64,000 nt of DNA, from positions 112,854-176,853 of the forward strand of contig QAOA01007117.1 of the NCBI GenBank assembly GCA_003255065.1. Reading direction: 5' to 3'. Below, in pieces: positions 51,006 to 62,977 of this stretch; position 1 is the stretch's first letter, and each line of letters begins with the position of its first letter. The position numbers were made by a program, and so were the translations under genes. The notes beneath the pieces were generated by a model. It was not told where the DNA came from. It worked only from the letters and a program-made list of their open reading frames with translations, and did no database searches. The stretch is from Cercis canadensis. Its lineage: Eukaryota; Streptophyta; Magnoliopsida; Fabales; Fabaceae.

Positions 51006-52597
51006 AGGGGATATTTTAGTAATTCCATATTTTCGGGACCCCCACAGGATGGAGAGTATGATCCATACATCAAACGGGTAGAAATCCTAGGATAAAACAT
51101 CCCCCATCCCCGCCGCACAGTCGGGAAATCTTGCTGGTATCCGACTGAGTTGGGAATTTTTCCATCACTATGTGTATAGGCTTTACAACAATTGATGATG
51201 ATTTTTGTTGTGTAATACTACTCCTTTTTCTCTAATTTAAATATAAACGTTAAAATGATTTTTAGTTATTTTGAGCCTTTAACATGGATAGCTTTAATTT
51301 TAATTTTAATTATATTTTTGTTCACAATTGGGGTAATTGAATTTTTTGGAAAAATGAATAGAAGGTACCTAATCAACACACCCAAACCAACCTGAGATTA
51401 TTGGTTTGGCTTGAAATAATTTTTCTTCAAACCCAACCCAAGGTGTTGTAATCATTTTAGACCATAAAATTGCTCTGAACTTGCCTAACTCAAGCTAAGA
51501 AAAACCGTAGTGGGTATTATGCCATATAAGTTATATTAAATTATCAATTATGTGACCAACAAAGGTGTTCATTCCTCAAATAGAAAATTAGATTTTATAG
51601 GAAAATAGACAATATGGAGACATTGATATAGACTTACAGCCTTTTATACCTACACTTTTTTCTTTTTGTACATATACATCAAACAAAATACAAAAGGCAT
51701 AATTTCTTTTTCCCATTTTCCTATTGTGTCTTGTCTACAAATTTACCATCCATTGGGTTTAAGCGAACAAAAAGGGGAGCAAAGGACTGGGATAAAGAAG
51801 TAGGTATGGTAAAATTTCCCACTCAAGGGGTTATCTATTCCCCAAATTTAGGGTAGGGATAAGGGAAATTTTTCCCAATTTGAGTTTTGGGGATGAGGGT
51901 GGTGATAATTGTCTCCTCCCAAATAGTAAAGTACTAAAATATCATTTTATTACTTATATAGGATATAATATATGAGGATATATTAGTAACTTGACATATG
52001 TACTTAATAAAAAAATAAAAGGTAAAAACTTAGAAAATTGAAACCCTATATCCTGTCAAAGATGCATCTCTGTTTGTGCTGTTCACCTCCCCTCCCCTCC
52101 GGCTCCAACTAGTCGAGATCCATTTTGACGAAAAGCCTGAGGCCGTTGAAGTCATGAAGTACATGTGGAATAGGGATCTTCTCTTTGGACGCTAATTAGT
52201 TTCATTTGCTATTGTGTTTGGGTACTAAGAAAAATATTTTTCTTGAGGAGCAACCAAAAACATACGCATAGTCAATCGTCATTGTTTACATTCCTATCTT
52301 GGCTATCATCATCTTTCTATACCTCACCATTTTTTCATTCTCGTTGTTAGCACCAAACAATATCGTAGAATGGTAATCGTCTCCTTCTCTTTCTGCTTCT
52401 AGATCTACAATTGAACTTTAGAATCTTACTATTTGTTTCTATTTTTTTGGTGAAGCAAGTGCATGAACTCTGCAATCTAATTGACATGTGGCTAATTGTG
52501 GATCCTAGTAAGTATCCTCTCCTCATCGGAGGATTGGAACAAGGAGCATTTTTTCCCTGTGATTAAGGGGAAAGTGAGATGTTGACATGGATTAAGA
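51006..52597. other. Spacer with G-rich dispersed-repeat pieces
   Basis: Segments such as GGATGGAGAGTATGATCC (51050), CCCCCATCCCCGCCGCAC (51100) and AATTTAGGGTAGGGATAAGG (51845) look like fragments of a dispersed repeat. A short open stretch near 52125-52195 (FDEKPEAVEVMKYMWNRDLL) is not recognised. Confidence 0.4.
51935..52050. repeat. Right member of the inverted repeat pair outside the MULE
   Basis: Its reverse complement (TATAGGGTTTCAATTTTC...ACCTTTTATTTTT...TATATCCTATATAAG) aligns to 43711-43798 with several indels. Confidence 0.7.
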
Positions 52598-53240
52598 ATG
52601 CACTCCCCACCCTTGATTCACCCTGTTGCCATTCCTATAGAGGAAGATGCTTATATTATCACTTTCTCCAAACATGAGACTAGTATTTGTCAAAAGGTTA
52701 ATGAGCTTGTAGTCCTCAGTGGCATTGATCTTGGTCTGGTAATATTTTCTCCTATTGGCAATCCTTTTCTTTCTTTCTCTAACCCATCTATTGAGTCAAT
52801 ATCCAATAGATTTATGAACTAAAAAATCCGACACAAAGGGACAACATTCAACCGCTCTTATAAGGTTTTATGTAGGGGAAAATCAACGAAATGAACAAGA
52901 AACATAATGAATTGCTTGTCCAACTTGCTGAGAAGATAAATCAGGGAACAACACTAGAACAATTTAAAGAGGGGGAGATTCATGCAAAGGCTCGGTGGGA
53001 GACTCCTCCTGGGCTTAGCTATGAAGAAACTTGAGAAAAAGAGGAATTCTTCATGAGTCCTCATAGAAAAATCTTGATTCAGCTTAAGGAGAAACAAATG
53101 ATGCGTCTTCTTCTCGTAGAGGCAATCCTACCAATCCACGAGTACCATTGATAGTTAAATGACTCCATCCACCACCTCAACCATGGAATGTCAGTAGGAA
53201 TGATATGCAAATGCTTGAATCCATGTTTTGAAAATTTTAC
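52598..53240 (+). pseudogene. Type I (M-alpha, AGL62-like) MADS-box relic
   Basis: The frame 52598-52822 matches the core and end of a type I MADS domain: ITFSKHETSICQKVNELVVL, SGIDLGLVIFSPIGNPF, then SFSNPSIESISNRFMN. Just after the stop, 52880 onward gives the coiled-coil C-terminal region MNKKHNELLVQLAEKINQG and ARWETPPGLSYEE, like the LEAEKKRGE...WWEAPI block of AGL61/62 proteins. The basic N-terminus (KGRQKI...) is not found and several stops break the frame. AGL62-type factors act in endosperm and central-cell development; this copy is not functional. Confidence 0.75.
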
Positions 53241-53944
53241 AAATAAATAGAGTTCTTTGCATTTGTAGACATACCTATTTGAAGACCTAAGTTTTTACAA
53301 GGATGTGCTCAAATATGTTATCTTTTTGTACCCATCTTTTATGCTTTTTGATGATAATGAAATATGTAGTTAGTTTCTTGATTGTAATATGAAAAAAATT
53401 GATTGCATATTTCATTATCATCTAAAAGCATGAAAGATGGGTACAACAACATAACATATTTGAGCACATACTCATAAAACCTTAGATCTTCAAACATGTA
53501 TGGCTATAAATGCAAAGAACTTTCTTTATTTGTAAAAATTTCAAAACACAAAGATTTAGGCATTTGAATGTCATTCCTTTTGGTCTTCCGTGGTTGGGGT
53601 GGTGGATGGAGTCCCATTCAACTATCACTAGTACTCATTGGATTGGTAGAATTCAGCTGTGCCAAAAAAGAAGCTCTGTAAATCTTTTAATTTCTTTAAG
53701 CTGATTCAAGATTTTCCCATGTAATATATGAAAAACACCTCACTTTCTCTAGGTTCTTCAGAGGTAAGCTCCTCCATATGAGTTTCCCACTAACCCTTCC
53801 CATAATTCTTCTCATCAAATTTGTTCTACTGATTTACTCTTATCTATCTCATCAACAAGTTGAACAAGCAATTCATTATGTTTCTTGTTCAATTGATTCA
53901 TCTAGCCTATAACCTTCTAAGAAAGGTTGAGGGTTGTCTAAAAC
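52838..53944. repeat. Large inverted repeat (arms about 530 bp, 39-bp loop) from the MADS-box 3' half
   Basis: Left arm 52838-53366 and right arm 53406-53944 are reverse complements with moderate divergence. Inner ends are GATGATAATGAAATATG and CATATTTCATTATCATC. Shared blocks include GAACAAGAAACATAATGAAT, CTCCATCCACCACC and GTTCTTTGCATTTAT/G. The left arm lies in the MADS relic's C-terminal region and 3' part, and the right arm holds a second, reversed copy of only that part. Confidence 0.88.
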
Positions 53945-56208
53945 AAGGATGTTGGATTTCATCCTTAGTTGACTAACTTAGTCAATAATTTTATATATAA
54001 ACTTAGATAAATAAGTATCAAATATATTATGGCGCATGTTATATCCCATTCTGGTCAATTGTGTTAGTGAGCTTTACTAGGTATTAAATACTATGTTGAC
54101 TATGTGAGTTGTAAGCTTGTGTATGGGCTAACAAAAATTGGTAGCTAGGTTAGCCCATACATATTGTGAGCACAAGGAGAGGACCTTGCTCTTGTAGACA
54201 CTGTATATTGTCTGGGTTCTTTTTGTCACATAAAACAAAACAAAAAAAGTGAAATTTGAGATATTGCATCTGTGAAATTTTGAGTTCTTGCACCTTTTGA
54301 ATTTGCCAAAAAATTGTGCAAAAGAAAAATGATTTTTGAAAACATATAAGTTCTTAATTTTTAGTTTATTTATTTTTATATATTTTACTTGGGCTTTTGT
54401 AATAAAATGTACCATAGTCTCATCACCTTGGCCTAGTCCATTTTTTTGGAGTCCAACCCAAATCTCCCATTTAGCCCACTTGGTACATTCCTTTTAGTAT
54501 TTTTAAATTTTTGTAAATGAATAGTAAAAATAGAAAAATAAAGAGTTTTTTTAAAAAAAGCTTGTTCTTGCATCATTAGATCTAAAAGGACCAATGAACG
54601 AACAAAAAATGAATTTCCCTCATTCCCCATTGGTCTAAATGGATGTACCTTATCTCTATTAAAGGAAAAAAGCAAACAAAAAGGAGAAAAGAAAAATTAA
54701 AGAAAAAGAAAGATTTGGGCGGCCGATAAAAAAGGGTAAAATTGGAAAAGCAAAAAAGAAAGAAAGAGAACCGTATATAGAAGAAAGAAGAATTGAGAAG
54801 AAGAAAGGAGGGGCCATCATGAAAACCAGATGAGACTGAGAGCTAGAGAGGAAGAAGAAAGCAAGGAAAACTGTAGAGAGAAAAAGAGAGGCAGAAAGAC
54901 TGGCCAAGAGAAAAAAAAATAGAGCAAGAAGGAAGAAAGAGTGACCAAGAGAGAGATAGTGACTTGAAGAATCTCCAATTTTTCCTTGTATCTATTGGAG
55001 CTCAAATTTCATTGGGCATTTGGTGGAGACATTGTAGTAGTCATCAGAGCTCAAAGGTGGGAGGAGAATCCATTTGGTCATCTCAAATTGGCGGTTTGTA
55101 GAAAGGTTGTAGAACAGTCATCAGGATCAAAGAGAATTACTCTCTTTGGTATATTCTTTTCCTTTTCCTTGCTTAAATATGAGAATCTGGGCAAAATGGG
55201 TTCATGAGAATTATTTCATAGTTCTTGAATAATTTATAGGAAATTTATAACAATCATATGTTTTTCAAGATTTGGATTCACTGATATGTGAATTTCTTTT
55301 ACTGGAGGTTGTTGATTTTTTTTTTTTTGTCTATCCCTTGTTGATGCAATATTTCCAGCATAGGAATTGTGAGATAATTTTTGGCCTTATTCATGTTGCT
55401 ATTATGTTGCAGTAATAGTGATTGAGTATGGTAGAGTATGGTGGATGTCGTTTGTAGGATAAATCCTTGTTACTGTTGGATATGGATTTGTGTACAGCAG
55501 CTACATTTTGATATTTTAAACTTTTGTATACCTATAAGTCAATTGTGCTTAAGACTTTACCTGAGTTGTTTTTATGCCTACATATTGTGAAGTGTGAAAG
55601 ATAGAGTAAAATTGTCTATAGACCCTTGGTTAATTTTTGTATGTAATCTTGTTCTTGTTTTGCCACTGGGGGTTCATAAGATTTTTGTTAGCTATGATCT
55701 CAGGTCCTTGAATTTCATTGGTTAAGATAGAGTAGCATCTTGTTTTGGTTTTGATTAGCAAATAATGTGTATGTATATTGATCAAATCATAAGCTCATTT
55801 ACCATGTTGCATTTATGAAAAATTGATTGCTGATATTTGCTTCTGGCCTATATTGGTCTTCTTGCTTCAAATTTGATTTGTAAAATTTGATATTGTGTCT
55901 TTGGATGAGTAAGCTGAAAGGATAACACATATTGAGCGGATTGGTTCATATATAGATATGATATAGTTTGCTACCAAGCATGTCTAGTATCAATTCTTTG
56001 TTGATTTCATGTTCACCAAGATATTTTTAGCATCAAATTTCTGCTAGGATTGACTTGCCTCTAAAGATTTTGGTTCCATGTGGTTGCTCTTTTTTATGAC
56101 TATTTGGAATAATTATATTTGCAATCCCAGTTTCATATTGCTTTACCTTCTTTACCGATTACATGTGCTATGTCATTTGCATATGCGCATAAAACCTTGT
56201 TGGGAATG
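53945..56208. other. Non-coding stretch, including a purine-rich tract
   Basis: The plus strand at about 54660-54960 is almost pure A/G, which creates leucine/serine/phenylalanine-rich frames on the other strand with no meaning. The rest (54960-56208) is AT-rich without recognised genes or element ends. Transcript-like or LTR-like character is possible but not shown. Confidence 0.45.
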
Positions 56209-56528
56209 TGACGATGCTTGGGTTGAGGTGGATAAAGTTCTAGAGGTCAAGATCAGGTAGTTCTTAAGATTGGATGAGGAGTTGAGGTTTAGCCTACACA
56301 ATGATCATAAGTGAACTACGGGCCGAGTGGGGATACCCGGACTCAGAAGATCAAGTTAGATCAGGGCGAGGTAAAAGGGAGTAATGAGTGAAAAGAGAAG
56401 AAAAGTCTTTATACCTATTGGAAGGGGATATTTATAGGAGGAAAGATACTTGGGGTTTGGGTGGTGAATTAGGCATTTAGGCCCAGATGGGCCAAGGCCA
56501 TCATGGGCCTTAATGAGGGATATCAACA
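56209..56528 (-). repeat. 3' LTR of the Tat-type element
   Basis: 320 bp; on the minus strand it starts TGTTGATATCCC and ends GCATCGTCA. The adjoining coding-strand tract AAGGGAGGCAAG (plus 56529-56540) is the polypurine tract. Confidence 0.88.
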
Positions 56529-57102
56529 CTTGCCTCCCTTAGCAACTCGAAGGTTGGAGATGCTCCAAGCTTTGGGTCGGGATTTATGTTCAAAATGGCA
56601 AGACATGTGTCAGTTAGTTGGTTAGAACACACGTCTCATTACGAGAGGGTACTAAGGGCAGTGTAATGATGTCACCGTCTATTTATGCTTCTTGAGGCAG
56701 AAAAAGGCTTAACTGACATGACGTTTCAACTTCCTGAGCCGCATGACGGCTAGCTATTGACCTTTGGAAGAGCTTAATCTGGATCATTGGATCTGCGATG
56801 CTCTTTTTATAAATAGGGGGTTCTGAAGTGTCATTTTGTTCTTTTACCAGACTTTGAGAGATCAGAACTGAGATCGGTTAAATTTTTCAGAGTGAGCTTA
56901 TAGCTTCGTTGTCTTGTTCATGCTCGTTTGCTGCTTCAACTTATCATTCGCTTCTTTTCTTTGGTAAGTCCTATGACCTTTCCCATCTAGGTTAGATTTG
57001 TTTCCTTTTGGCGATTAGGACTCAACTTGGTTTGAGATCTATGAGGGTAGGACTAGATTGGTCTGAGTCTTAGATCGGTTTAAACTACAAATCTTAATTG
57101 AG

Positions 57103-59037
57103 ATGAGTACAACCACCGAAGAAACCGAAACCTCAAGTCGTTCATACCATGTGGAGTCCAGCGAAAGTTCTCCAATAGTTAGTTATATGGGTCCTTGGTG
57201 GATAAGTCCAAAAGTCAAATCAGTTTCTTCTACCTTTAGCTCTACGAATATGAGATGCTTGAAATTGTCTTTTAAAAATGTTGACTAGGACCATTGTTCA
57301 TTCGACTTGAGAGCTTGTCCTCGGGGTGCCCCTATGTGTGAAGCCTTTAAGGATAATTCTTTCTTTACTTACAACTACTATTACATAGATAAGGCTAGGG
57401 CTGAGCTCTCTTTGATTGATTTTGAGATGTTTTTCTTTCAAGCTATTAACGCAACTCCAACTCAGTTGCACAGTAATGGATGGGGTTTCTCAAGGGATAC
57501 CAAGCTTTATATGACTTACTAGGAGTACAAACTCAGGTAAATGTGTTTTTTTATTTCTTAACTCTAAAGGATGTAAATTAGGAGAGTCAGGGGTCTATGT
57601 ATGTGACTGGCCGACCTAGACTATGTTTGATGAAACTTGTGGAGGAGTTGGCCAAGGGCTGGAAGCACCAGTTCTTTCATGTGACAATACTGACCTGGGA
57701 TGGTCAGGTAAGGTCGGACAAGGCTTTCTTCCTATATGAACAAGGGTGACCAAGGTTCCCTTTGAGGTGGTGTCAGCACATCCACAAGGTCAGAGCTCGT
57801 TCTTTGAGGAAATACAATGCCGAAGCTCGTCGTATCATAGGGTTTATCTCCCAATTAACATATGAAAAGTCTAGTCTGGTCAAGCTGAAAATTAAAGATC
57901 TCATTGGTCATTATTTACTAGCTTTACTCTTGTGAATTTTGGGGTGTTTTCAAACCAATTTTGTTGTTTTGTAGACGAGAATATCTTTGTTTTCAAGATG
58001 GTGAGATTGGCTAATCTTGCTAAGATCCAAAATGTCAAAGCTCTGAAGCTCGGGCGCCTGAGCTAGTGGAACCTGTGATGATTGTGAGGCCATAAGAGGT
58101 CAGAACTGCCACAGAGACGACTCAAAATAGAGGAAAGGAAAAAATGAGCCCTAAGAGGTAAAAGACGACCATGAGGGTGGTAGATCTTAGCTTGGAGAAG
58201 GTTCCTAGGGAGGCTCTAGCACCAAGCGAAATGTATCTTGGTTTGTCTAGCTCAGATGTGAGGTCTCTTGGGACCTTTACAGCTCTGGTGGGAGAGGAGT
58301 CAGATCATCCTATCGCTTCCTTCTAGAATACGCAATTTTCTGGAAGCAAGTTGGTGGAGATGATGGTCCTTCCTTCAAATAAGGGCAGACTTCAAAATGC
58401 CCCTTACTCATTTCTTGACTAAGTACCTGATGGCAAATAATGCTCAGAGCTTATATGTCTCTAGGGAGTTAAAACACTGAGTAGAGAGATTGAAGGGGAC
58501 TACTAAGAAGCTTTAAGATAATGAGGAGTTGACCCAGATAAAAGCTGAGAACTCTCGCCAAGAAGCTGAATCTGCTATGTTGGAGATTGAAGAACTAAGG
58601 GCGTATATGGAGAGGTTGGAGGTGGAATTCATCAAGGAGAGGGAAAATTTGAAGTTGACATATGAGCTCGCCCATGCTGCTGAAGTTCGGGAGGGTAGGC
58701 TTTATGATCAGTTTGCTCGTCATCCGGAACGAGCTAGGCAGAGTAAAGAAAGACTCCAAAGCTGGGTCAAGAAGAAAATTGCTGACAACTATTTGGCTAC
58801 CTTCCAGCAAGGATTCCACCTCTCCTGCAACCAAGCTCGACTATAGTTTCCCGAGCTCAAGGATGAGCACTTCCATTAATTCAAACATGTGAAGGATGGC
58901 CAACTCGTTGATGCTGATGACGAGGAGGAAGATGACGACGCAACTGCCCTTCAGGTCGAAGATTTGGGTGAGGATGTAGATTCGGCCTTTAATGATGGTG
59001 AAATTGAAGGGGTTGAGAGAGTTAGAGGTCAAGGGTA
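57103..59037 (+). pseudogene. Antisense ORF of the Tat-type element, 'putative gypsy type transposon' protein
   Basis: The plus-strand ATG at 57103 (MSTTTEETETSSRS) opens a frame with stops at 57286 and 57520. The DNA reads on as RACPRGAPMCEAF, then FQAINATPTQLHSNGWGF, the hallmark of plant proteins annotated as putative gypsy-type transposon domain (PF04195). A coiled-coil region follows at 58529-58846 (ENSRQEAESAMLEIEELRAY) and an acidic tail (DDEEEDDDATALQVEDLGED) to about 59037. It runs opposite to gag-pol. Such antisense ORFs are known in Tat/Retand elements, with unknown function. This copy has at least five breaks. Confidence 0.75.
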
Positions 59038-59512
59038 GTTTTGTTGTTAATTTGTGATTTGCCCGGTTGTACTTTGGCTTATTTGTAATTTTGAAGTTAT
59101 GATTAATGCACAAGGTTTTTTATTTCTATCTTGAGTTTGGTATTTTGCTGTCCTAGTTTTATATTTTGCTCGAAGTTTGAGTGTTCCAAAGGCATTGGTT
59201 TTTGTCAATAGTTTGCATTTCTTGCATGAGTTCGGTTAGTTAAAATAAATCAATAAGATATGAATCAATGCTTTAGGTTGGTTAAACAGAATAACTATCG
59301 AGGTAGCTACTTTAGCTTGGATGAAGATTAAGTTGACCGTGTGAGTTTAAGATCGGTTTGCAATTTATTTATTGTTTGTAGATTTATCCATTTTATTTTT
59401 GTATGGGATTGCGAGGAGGGTATGAATCTCGAGCTTGGTTATGTCTGACTTATAATAAGATCGAATTTAGATAGATACTAATTTTTAGTTTAGGCAGCTA
59501 TGACTGATTATG

Positions 59513-59701
59513 GAGAGCATTGGCTTTTGTTTCGGCTCGGTACTTACCGGCTTGAAGGACATTGGTCCTTGAGGGCATTGACCTTTGTTTGAGCCCGGTA
59601 TTTACCAGCTTGAAGGATTGGTCATTGAGGGCATTGGCCCTTATTTGAGCTTGGTCTTTACCGGCTTGAAGGACATTGGTCCTTGAGGGCATTGGCCCTT
59701 G
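59513..59701. repeat. Tandem array, 58-bp unit, 3.3 copies
   Basis: Units start GAGGGCATTGG at 59571, 59627 and 59685 (first, diverged unit from 59513) and contain TTTACCGGCTTGAAGGACAT. Short tandem arrays in the 3' non-coding part are common in Tat-type elements. Confidence 0.85.
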
Positions 59702-59832
59702 TTAGAAATTGTTCTTTAGTTTGGATGTGAGAGAAAGTGTTTCATTTGAGCTTGTAGATTCTCAAATTAGTTACATTCAAGTTCTAGGGACTCGGTTCCC
59801 TTCTATGGTTACAAGTTTATAAGCTATATTTC

Positions 59833-60420
59833 CTAATACTTGAACTCGGTATTGGCCTTCCCAGTTCGTTGCAGTTTCCCTTCATCCAAGTGTTTTTTGG
59901 TGACATTTGATTTTCTGAGGACTAGGTCAACTTGTTGGAACTCCCTGTGTCTGACTTCAGTGTTATAGTACCTAGTGATCCATTGTTTATATGTCAGCAT
60001 TCTGAGTCGTGCTTTTTCCCTTTCTTCTTCTAATAGCTCTAGATTTATCTGCATCTCGATTTGATTTTGCTAAGCTACAAAGTGCTCACTTCTCCAACTC
60101 AGTTCACTAACTTCAACTAGTACCATAGCTTCAGCTCCATAGGTGGGTTTTGTAGGGTGATTCTCCGATAGAGGTCTGGGGGTGGATCTGTAAGATTATA
60201 ATACCCATGGAAGTTCTTCCATCCATCTACCTTTACTGTGGTCTAACCTCTTTTTTATTCCTCCTAGTATTATTTGATTTGCTACTTCCACTTGGCCATT
60301 CACTTAGGGGTGTTCAACCGAGGGGAAGTTCAAGTGGATGTGTAGGTCGGCAAAAAAATTTTAGAACTTGGAATTTGCGAACTGGGTCCCATTGTCTATC
60401 ATTATTGTATGTGGAATTTT
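59833..60420 (-). pseudogene. Integrase core and C-terminal part of the Tat-type element
   Basis: Several minus-strand frames together show IMIDNGTQFANSKF (second catalytic Asp), FPSVEHP and VNGQVEVANQIILGGIKKRL (catalytic Glu in QVE), KGRWMEELPWVL, then RVLTYKQ/YYNTEVRHREFQQVDL of the C-terminal domain. The HHCC finger and first catalytic Asp are absent and multiple stops interrupt. Confidence 0.8.
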
Positions 60421-61321
60421 GAACTTGGCATGTTAGAGGCTATCCATGCGAAAAGGTCGGTGTTAGCTACCAGAAAGTCAATTAGCTTTTTCATATTGAA
60501 AGGTGGGATGTGAGATCCCACTTGCACTGTTTGGAAAGGGTCATTTCCAACCTGTAGGTGGATAAGATCTCCCTTAGGCTCAGGACGGTTTTCTTGATCC
60601 TCTATTTTGTTATCAAGCTCCTGGATGGGAATTTGGCTACTGGTAGAAGGTTGGATTGTGTTTTTTAGTTTTGGTGGTTTGGAGTAGTTGATGGACAAGT
60701 TGATATTGTAACATGTTCTACCAAGGAACTGATCTCCTCTTACTTGTCCGACAATTNAAGCGTGTTCACTTTCACGCTTTGCAGTGTTCTCTCTCGTGAA
60801 CAGTAGACACTCGATTGGTTGAAATGCTTTATAGCATGTTCTGTTCATACAAGCTCCACTTGGCCATTCACTTAAGGGTGTTCAACCGAGGGGAAGTTCA
60901 AGTGGATGTGGAGGTCGGCAAAAAATTTTTAGAACTTGGAATTTGCGAACTGGGTCCCATTGTCTATCATTATTGTATGTGGAATTTTGAACTTGGCATG
61001 TTAAAGGCTATCCATGCGAAAAGGTCGGTGTTAGCTACCAAAAAGTCAATTAGCTTTTTCATATTGAAAGGTGGGATGTGAGATCCCACTTGCACTGTTT
61101 GGAAAGGGTCATTTCCAACCTGTAGGTGGATAAGATCTCCCTTAGGCTCAGGACGGTTTTCTTGATCCTCTATTTTGTTATCAAGCTCCTGGATGGGAAT
61201 TTGGCTACTGGTAGAAGGTTGGATTGTGTTTTTTAGTTTTAGTGGTTTGGAGTAGTTGATGGAGAAGTTGATATTGTAACATGTTCTACCAAGGAACTGA
61301 TCTCCTCTTACTTGTCCGACA
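60286..61321 (-). repeat. Duplicated linker segment around an N, with a MULE-like insert
   Basis: 60286-60756 (from CCACTTGGCCATTCACTTAG to TTGTCCGACAATT) recurs at about 60856-61325 with few differences. Between them stand an N (60757) and about 100 bp (60758-60860) that match 50766-50868 of the MULE terminal region with two substitutions. It is probably a chimeric assembly joint. Confidence 0.8.
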
Positions 61322-61368
61322 ATTTCTAAGGTTGTGGGGAATTTGAGTAATCCATTTTTGGTTGACAT
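60970..61368 (-). pseudogene. Protease-RT linker of the Tat-type element
   Basis: KFPTTLEIVGQVRGDQFLGR with the following CY pair, then a variable stretch and PPFNMKKLIDFLVANTDLFA, match the linker before RT in Tat-type polyproteins. Instead of the RT domain, the DNA passes straight into integrase-core sequence. Confidence 0.78.
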
Positions 61369-61411
61369 TATTGCGTCAATTCAACTGAGGGATGGCTGGC
61401 CAAGGATGGTG

Positions 61412-61687
61412 TTATAGGCTGACGACTTGGAATCTTACGTCGGTATTGGCCAGGTTAGGAAAGTCTCTCAAGGTGGTTATGAGGGTGATGGTTCCTTTGA
61501 CTTCAACGTGGGTTCCGAAAAAGGCCACGAGGGTTCGAGGATAATGTTTGAGGTCAGAGTTTGGGAGGCCTAGTATGACGAAGGTGTGGTAGAAGAATGT
61601 GTCCACTGAGCTACCTTGATCAACAAGGACCTTATGGACCTCATAGTTGGCAATGAAACCAGTTATAACCACGGTGCTCTCATTCAA
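61412..61687 (-). pseudogene. Aspartic protease region of the Tat-type element
   Basis: The frame contains VHKVLVDQGSSVDTFFYHTF, matching the gypsy protease active-site region, where DxGS carries the catalytic aspartate. Further strands are LVAFFGTHVEVKGTITLITT and FQVVSL. The family pattern usually reads VDNGSS or VDSGSS; here the second residue is Gln. Confidence 0.75.
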
Positions 61688-62079
61688 TGGTCTTGTAGTC
61701 TACATCAGAGAATGAAATGACAGGTTTTGGTTTGGTTTTTCTGATAATAGAGGTAGTGTGGAGGACCTCCTTTTTGTGTTTTTCGGCTGCCTTCTGATGT
61801 CTCTTATAGGAGGACCTTAGGTCCCTCCTCTTGTGAAGCCACCCATGATTGTATTGATGCTGCCCACAGCATTTCGCCTTGAATCTTCTTGCTGGTTTGG
61901 AGGGTTTTTGATGGGAGACCTACTTCTAGGTCAGTTTAGGTCTTGGTAGGGGGTTTGGTTTCTTTGAGGGGATCTGTTGAGAGGTCGGTAGTCTTTGTTT
62001 GGTCTTTGGATTGAAGCTAGGATTTCAGCTTGGTATTTATGCAGGTACCCCTTCTAAATGAGACCTCTTATAAGGTTGC

Positions 62080-62977
62080 AGAGGTGCCTGCAGTTATTTG
62101 TATCATGCCCTCTTCCTCGATGGAAAGCACAATATTTTTCTTTCTTTAAGCCCACATTTTCTTTTAGTGGTGAGAGTTAGGCGAGCTAGGTATGACAAAC
62201 TCTTCCAATACTTGAGCTCTGGTTTAGTTTAAGGGAGTGTATGTTTCATAGCGAGGTCAGCTCAGTGATCTCTTTCTTTTGCCGCCTATTTTCTCTTCTT
62301 GGGGCTTTTTGTCTTTTACTTTATTTTTTTAGTTTGGCCTAGCACTTCTTCTAGATTTATGTGCTTAGCGGTTCGAGTGAGCAGGTCGGATAAGCTACTG
62401 GAGGGATCTAGGGTGAGATTTTTATGGAGGCAACCAGGTCAGAGGCCTACTTGAATTGCATGCATGGCTACCGCGTCAATTAAATATCTCACTTGGAGGG
62501 AGAGATTAGTGTACCGGTCCATATAATCTTTCAGGGGCTTGGTTTCACCTTGTTTTAGGGTGGCTAAAATGGCAAAGGATTTTTTGTGGGTCATGCTAGT
62601 TAAGAATCGGGCTTGAAGGAGTTTGGTCAATTGGTCAAAATTGGAGATGTTGTTCGGTGGGGGGTTGGAGAACCATTGGATAGATGCTTTTCAGAAGGTG
62701 GTGGGGAAAGCTCAACACATGATTTCTTCTTTAGTGCTAGCTAGGAGCATGACCAAGTTATAGTTTTCTAGGTGTTCTCTTGGATCTCTTGATCCATCAT
62801 AAGGTTCGAGTTGCGGTTGTTTGAAATGGGTTGGCAATGGAAATTCCATGATGTTTTAGGTGAATGGGTGTTTTCCAACTCATTTTTGCTTTTTCGAGCT
62901 AGAGGGTGAAGGTTTTGAGGAGCTAAAAATTTGGGAAGGTCCTTGATTGCAACTATGAAAGGAGGATTGACTTTCAT
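62080..62977 (-). pseudogene. gag of the Tat-type element
   Basis: Minus-strand pieces give DGSRDPREHLENYN, QWFSNPPPNNISNFDQLTKL, then KQGETKPLKDYMDRYTNLSL, the usual retrotransposon gag pattern. Near 62130-62090 the zinc-knuckle-like CAFHRGRGHDTNNC follows. In-frame stops occur (for example near 62700), so no complete gag protein can be made. Confidence 0.82.

Noticed and set aside
52120-52200. Open stretch reading FDEKPEAVEVMKYMWNRDLL
   Set aside because: Short, without start, splice context or recognised family; kept only as an unexplained remark in the spacer entry.
54659-55005. Hydrophobic ORFs on the minus strand that look like membrane proteins
   Set aside because: The plus strand is a purine-rich low-complexity tract, which always yields Phe/Leu/Ser-rich frames on the opposite strand.
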